Source: Puniceicoccales bacterium (GTDB taxonomy: Bacteria; Verrucomicrobiota; Verrucomicrobiia; Opitutales; LL51). Taken from it: DNA of 36,422 nt. Location of the stretch: positions 1 to 36,422 of the forward strand of contig JAIRTH010000041.1 in the NCBI GenBank assembly GCA_031255005.1, given 5' to 3'. Shown in pieces: positions 34,896 to 36,422 of the stretch. Below the pieces are notes generated by a model. The model searched no databases, was not told the origin of the DNA, and saw only the letters and a list, made by a program, of their open reading frames with translations. Numbering within the stretch: the stretch's first letter is position 1; every line of letters starts with the position of its first letter. The position numbers and the translations under genes were made by a program.

Positions 34896-35453
34896 ATATA
34901 ACTCCAATCCATCAAAAAACCTCCGGATTTCCTTCTGAGCACTTTCGGCCGAATCGGATGCATGGGCAATATTTCTCATTTTATCTTGGCCAAAGTCACC
35001 GCGAATTGTACCCTTTGGGGCCTGGGCAGAATCCGTTGGACCAAGCAAATCTCTGACCTTTTTTATGCCATCGTTGCCTTGCAACACTAACAAAATTACC
35101 GGCCGGGCACTCATAAATTCTACCACCTCTGGGAAAAATGGCAAATTCACCAGATGGGCATAGTGATCATTCAGAAGCTCCAACTGGAGTTTTATCATTT
35201 TACAGGCCACTATTTCCAAACCAGCCTGTTGAATTCGATCAATGACCGCACCGGAAAGCTTCCTTTCCATGCAATCTGGTTTCAAAATTACCAATGTATT
35301 CTCAATCATGGGATTAACGGCTACTATATTTGCATCATTTGGCAATGGTATTTCTGCATTTGAAGAAAAATTTTGAGCAAAAATATTACTCTGAATAGCC
35401 AAAGCATTGACTCCAAGTGTCATAGCCATCAACATAAACCTTAAAATCATCAT
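34890..35453 (-). CDS. ndk: Nucleoside diphosphate kinase with signal-peptide-like N-terminal extension
   Basis: Ndk equilibrates nucleoside di- and triphosphates through a phosphohistidine. The core begins at residue 49 (MIENTLVILKPDCMERKLSG) and holds the active-site H164 in NIAHASDS, plus GPTDSAQAPKGTIRGDFG. The core of about 139 residues is normal. Upstream in the same frame, 48 further codons are open and start with a hydrophobic, signal-like MMILRFMLMAMTLGVNALA followed by a polar linker. A weak TTGAAA-N15-TAACCT promoter ends 9 bp before that first ATG. Translation from 35453 would give an exported enzyme; from the ATG at 35309 a normal cytosolic one. The 3' end overlaps the secretin gene by 6 bp. 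Confidence 0.85.
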   Translation of the reverse strand: MMILRFMLMAMTLGVNALAIQSNIFAQNFSSNAEIPLPNDANIVAVNPMIENTLVILKPDCMERKLSGAVIDRIQQAGLEIVACKMIKLQLELLNDHYAHLVNLPFFPEVVEFMSARPVILLVLQGNDGIKKVRDLLGPTDSAQAPKGTIRGDFGQDKMRNIAHASDSAESAQKEIRRFFDGLELYL

Positions 35454-35537
35454 CAGCGGTCTAGGTTAACAAAATAAATGTCTTTTCAATATTAAAATTT
35501 GCTTGCAATATTCACAAAATTCCATCCCTTGCGCTCC

Positions 35538-35621
35538 ATGTTTTTGGTTGATGAAAGATCTTTCAATTTTTTCCATTACCTCAGTCCGATAAATAAATTT
35601 TTATCCCATTGGTGGCGCTAG
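35538..35621 (+). CDS. Putative aromatic/tryptophan leader peptide (27 aa)
   Basis: A short frame in the 266-bp gap between ndk and the permease encodes 27 residues. It contains F2, F9, F11, F12, Y14, F21 and tandem W25-W26, ending in SHWWR and a TAG stop. Tandem Trp codons just before the stop are the hallmark of the enterobacterial trp leader, which also ends in a WWR-containing segment. The second Trp codon and the stop lie in a GC-rich hairpin (35613-35627, GCGC-TAG-GCGC core), and a terminator-like hairpin follows about 50 bp later. No Shine-Dalgarno motif is seen, as for most genes here. Role as an attenuation sensor is inference. Confidence 0.5.
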   Translation: MFLVDERSFNFFHYLSPINKFLSHWWR

Positions 35622-35654
35622 GCGCTGGATCGATACATTAAAATAATCAAAATC

Positions 35655-35693
35655 AACATTTTGGCAATTCATGTTACTTAGTAATGTTTTTTT
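35655..35693 (+). promoter_or_regulatory. Attenuator-like terminator with competing stem before the permease
   Basis: ATGTTAC (35671-35677) can pair with GTAATGT (35681-35687) around a three-base loop (two G-U pairs), directly followed by T residues to 35693. A mutually exclusive stem pairs AACAT (35655-35659) with ATGTT (35671-35675). A third option pairs AACATT (35655-35660) with AATGTT (35683-35688). This is the terminator/antiterminator pattern of an attenuator. The stems are AT-rich and weak. No plus-strand gene upstream needs terminating here, since ndk is on the other strand. Confidence 0.45.
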
Positions 35694-35720
35694 ATAACAA
35701 ATCTAATCAATTAAAAAATT

Positions 35721-36422
35721 ATGCAAAAATTTATAGGTGCAGTAAGTATTGTGTGTGGCACGGCCATAGGCGCAGGACTAATAGCCTTGCCATTGGCCCT
35801 GGCAAAGGTGGGAATAGCCATCACGGAAGTTCTCATATTAGTTAATCTTCTTGTTGCCTACAGGACATCCTGCGTTATGATAGATATAAATCATCATCTA
35901 TCAAAGGGAACGAGCATAGTTGAATGCAGTAAAATTCTGTCCGGAGATTGGATGCGAATGCTGGCAATGGCTAGTTTTTTCGCCCTGTCTTTTTCGCTTT
36001 TGGCTGTATATATTGCGTGTACAGCTGATATAATATCAGCAGCATTTGGCCAAAAAAGCTCAACGATGATCGTAATATTATGTGGAACAGTGTTTTGCAT
36101 TTTATTTTCTTTGAAGGTGAAATTGCTTAGCAATCTGAATTCTATATTCTTTATTTTGCTTATTTTATCGATCTTTACAGTATTGTTCAAAGTATTCATA
36201 AAGTCTTTCTCCATGCCTTTTTTTAGCGATATATCGAATGGCAACCATATATTTTCAGCTCTACCAATATTGTTTACATCCTTCGGAGTGCAAAATGTAT
36301 GTCCCCATGTGTACGATTTTCTCGATAAAAATCATGAAAAAACCAAGAGGGCATTCCTAGTGGGCATAATATTTACTGCGATCATATATATGAGCTGGAT
36401 CTATGTGGTCCTAACTTCCATT
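35721..36422 (+). CDS. Aromatic amino acid permease, TyrP/Mtr (HAAAP) family, 3' end outside window
   Basis: The partial 234-residue product starts MQKFIGAVSIVCGTAIGAGLIALPLALA, the signature first helix of hydroxy/aromatic amino acid permeases. At least six membrane segments follow, including FTSFGVQNVCPHVYDFL, where the family has its conserved loop. These proteins import tryptophan or tyrosine with H+; chlamydiae carry homologues called TyrP. The start at 35721 is 27 bp after the U-tract of the attenuator-like hairpin. The leader peptide with tandem Trp codons suggests tryptophan as substrate or signal. The gene runs off the right edge. Confidence 0.85.
   Translation, partial: MQKFIGAVSIVCGTAIGAGLIALPLALAKVGIAITEVLILVNLLVAYRTSCVMIDINHHLSKGTSIVECSKILSGDWMRMLAMASFFALSFSLLAVYIACTADIISAAFGQKSSTMIVILCGTVFCILFSLKVKLLSNLNSIFFILLILSIFTVLFKVFIKSFSMPFFSDISNGNHIFSALPILFTSFGVQNVCPHVYDFLDKNHEKTKRAFLVGIIFTAIIYMSWIYVVLTSI

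Noticed and set aside
35551-35592. A 13-codon frame (ATG at 35551) as the permease leader peptide
   Set aside because: It holds no Trp or Tyr codons and overlaps the longer frame with tandem Trp codons, which is the better regulatory candidate.
35455-35720. T-box riboswitch upstream of the permease
   Set aside because: No T-box consensus (AGGGUGGNACCGCG-like) or specifier-loop architecture is visible.
1-36422. CRISPR array, insertion sequence or rRNA genes
   Set aside because: No regularly spaced repeats, transposase-like proteins, terminal inverted repeats or rRNA-like sequence were seen.

Overview
The window is AT-rich, very compact bacterial DNA. Several features point to the PVC superphylum, most likely a host-associated verrucomicrobial lineage or a relative of Chlamydiae. 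These are an eukaryote-type UDP-sugar pyrophosphorylase, a stand-alone secretin of the verrucomicrobial sort, an aromatic amino acid permease of the TyrP/Mtr family, and the gene order murD - LysM lipoprotein - ftsW, which is the chlamydial order murD-nlpD-ftsW. This assignment is inference; no rRNA or other phylogenetic marker is present. Genes are packed tightly: three of four convergent gene pairs overlap at their 3' ends, the fourth is 2 bp apart, and the divergent pair murD/ispE has no room for a promoter between the start codons.

Layout. 1-195: left edge, no gene called. 196-1548 (-): MATE efflux protein. 1746-3401 (+): unrecognised secreted protein with an internal duplication, closed by a clear intrinsic terminator. 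3483-7889 (+): cca, prfB, xthA and a lone ABC-type substrate-binding protein. 7955-8028: tRNA-Gln(UUG) with encoded CCA. 8029-8324: a palindrome-rich control region. 8325-19186 (+): an intact-looking Mu-like head and packaging module (winged-helix protein, putative small terminase, gp28-like large terminase, DUF935 portal, Mu I-type protease, decoration protein, major capsid protein, gp36- and gp37-like connectors), followed by a short and unusual adsorption module (small beta protein, fibre, coiled-coil peptide, hub-like protein, terminal protein). No integrase, transposase, replication, lysis, tube, sheath or tape-measure gene is recognisable.

19189-22068 (-): M16 zinc protease, ending 2 bp from the last phage gene. 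22194-23927 (+): FtsB/DivIC-like protein and UDP-sugar pyrophosphorylase. 23915-25919 (-): mtaB and plsY. 26027-28186 (+): recD2. 28158-31656 (-): murD, LysM lipoprotein and ftsW, a fragment of a division and cell-wall cluster. 31664-34895 (+): ispE and a secretin. 34890-35453 (-): nucleoside diphosphate kinase with a signal-peptide-like N-terminal extension. 35538-36422 (+): a tryptophan-type leader peptide and terminator preceding an aromatic amino acid permease that runs off the right edge.

The host genes serve translation and tRNA (cca, prfB, mtaB, tRNA-Gln), repair (xthA, recD2), envelope and division (plsY, UDP-sugar pyrophosphorylase, FtsB-like, murD, LysM, ftsW), isoprenoid precursors (ispE), nucleotide balance (ndk) and import/export. 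Shine-Dalgarno motifs are nearly absent, and several sigma70-like promoters sit so close to start codons that leaderless mRNAs are predicted. The observations most worth following up are the apparent trp-type attenuator on the permease, the reduced capsid/packaging locus, the leaderless-promoter pattern, and the duplicated secreted protein.
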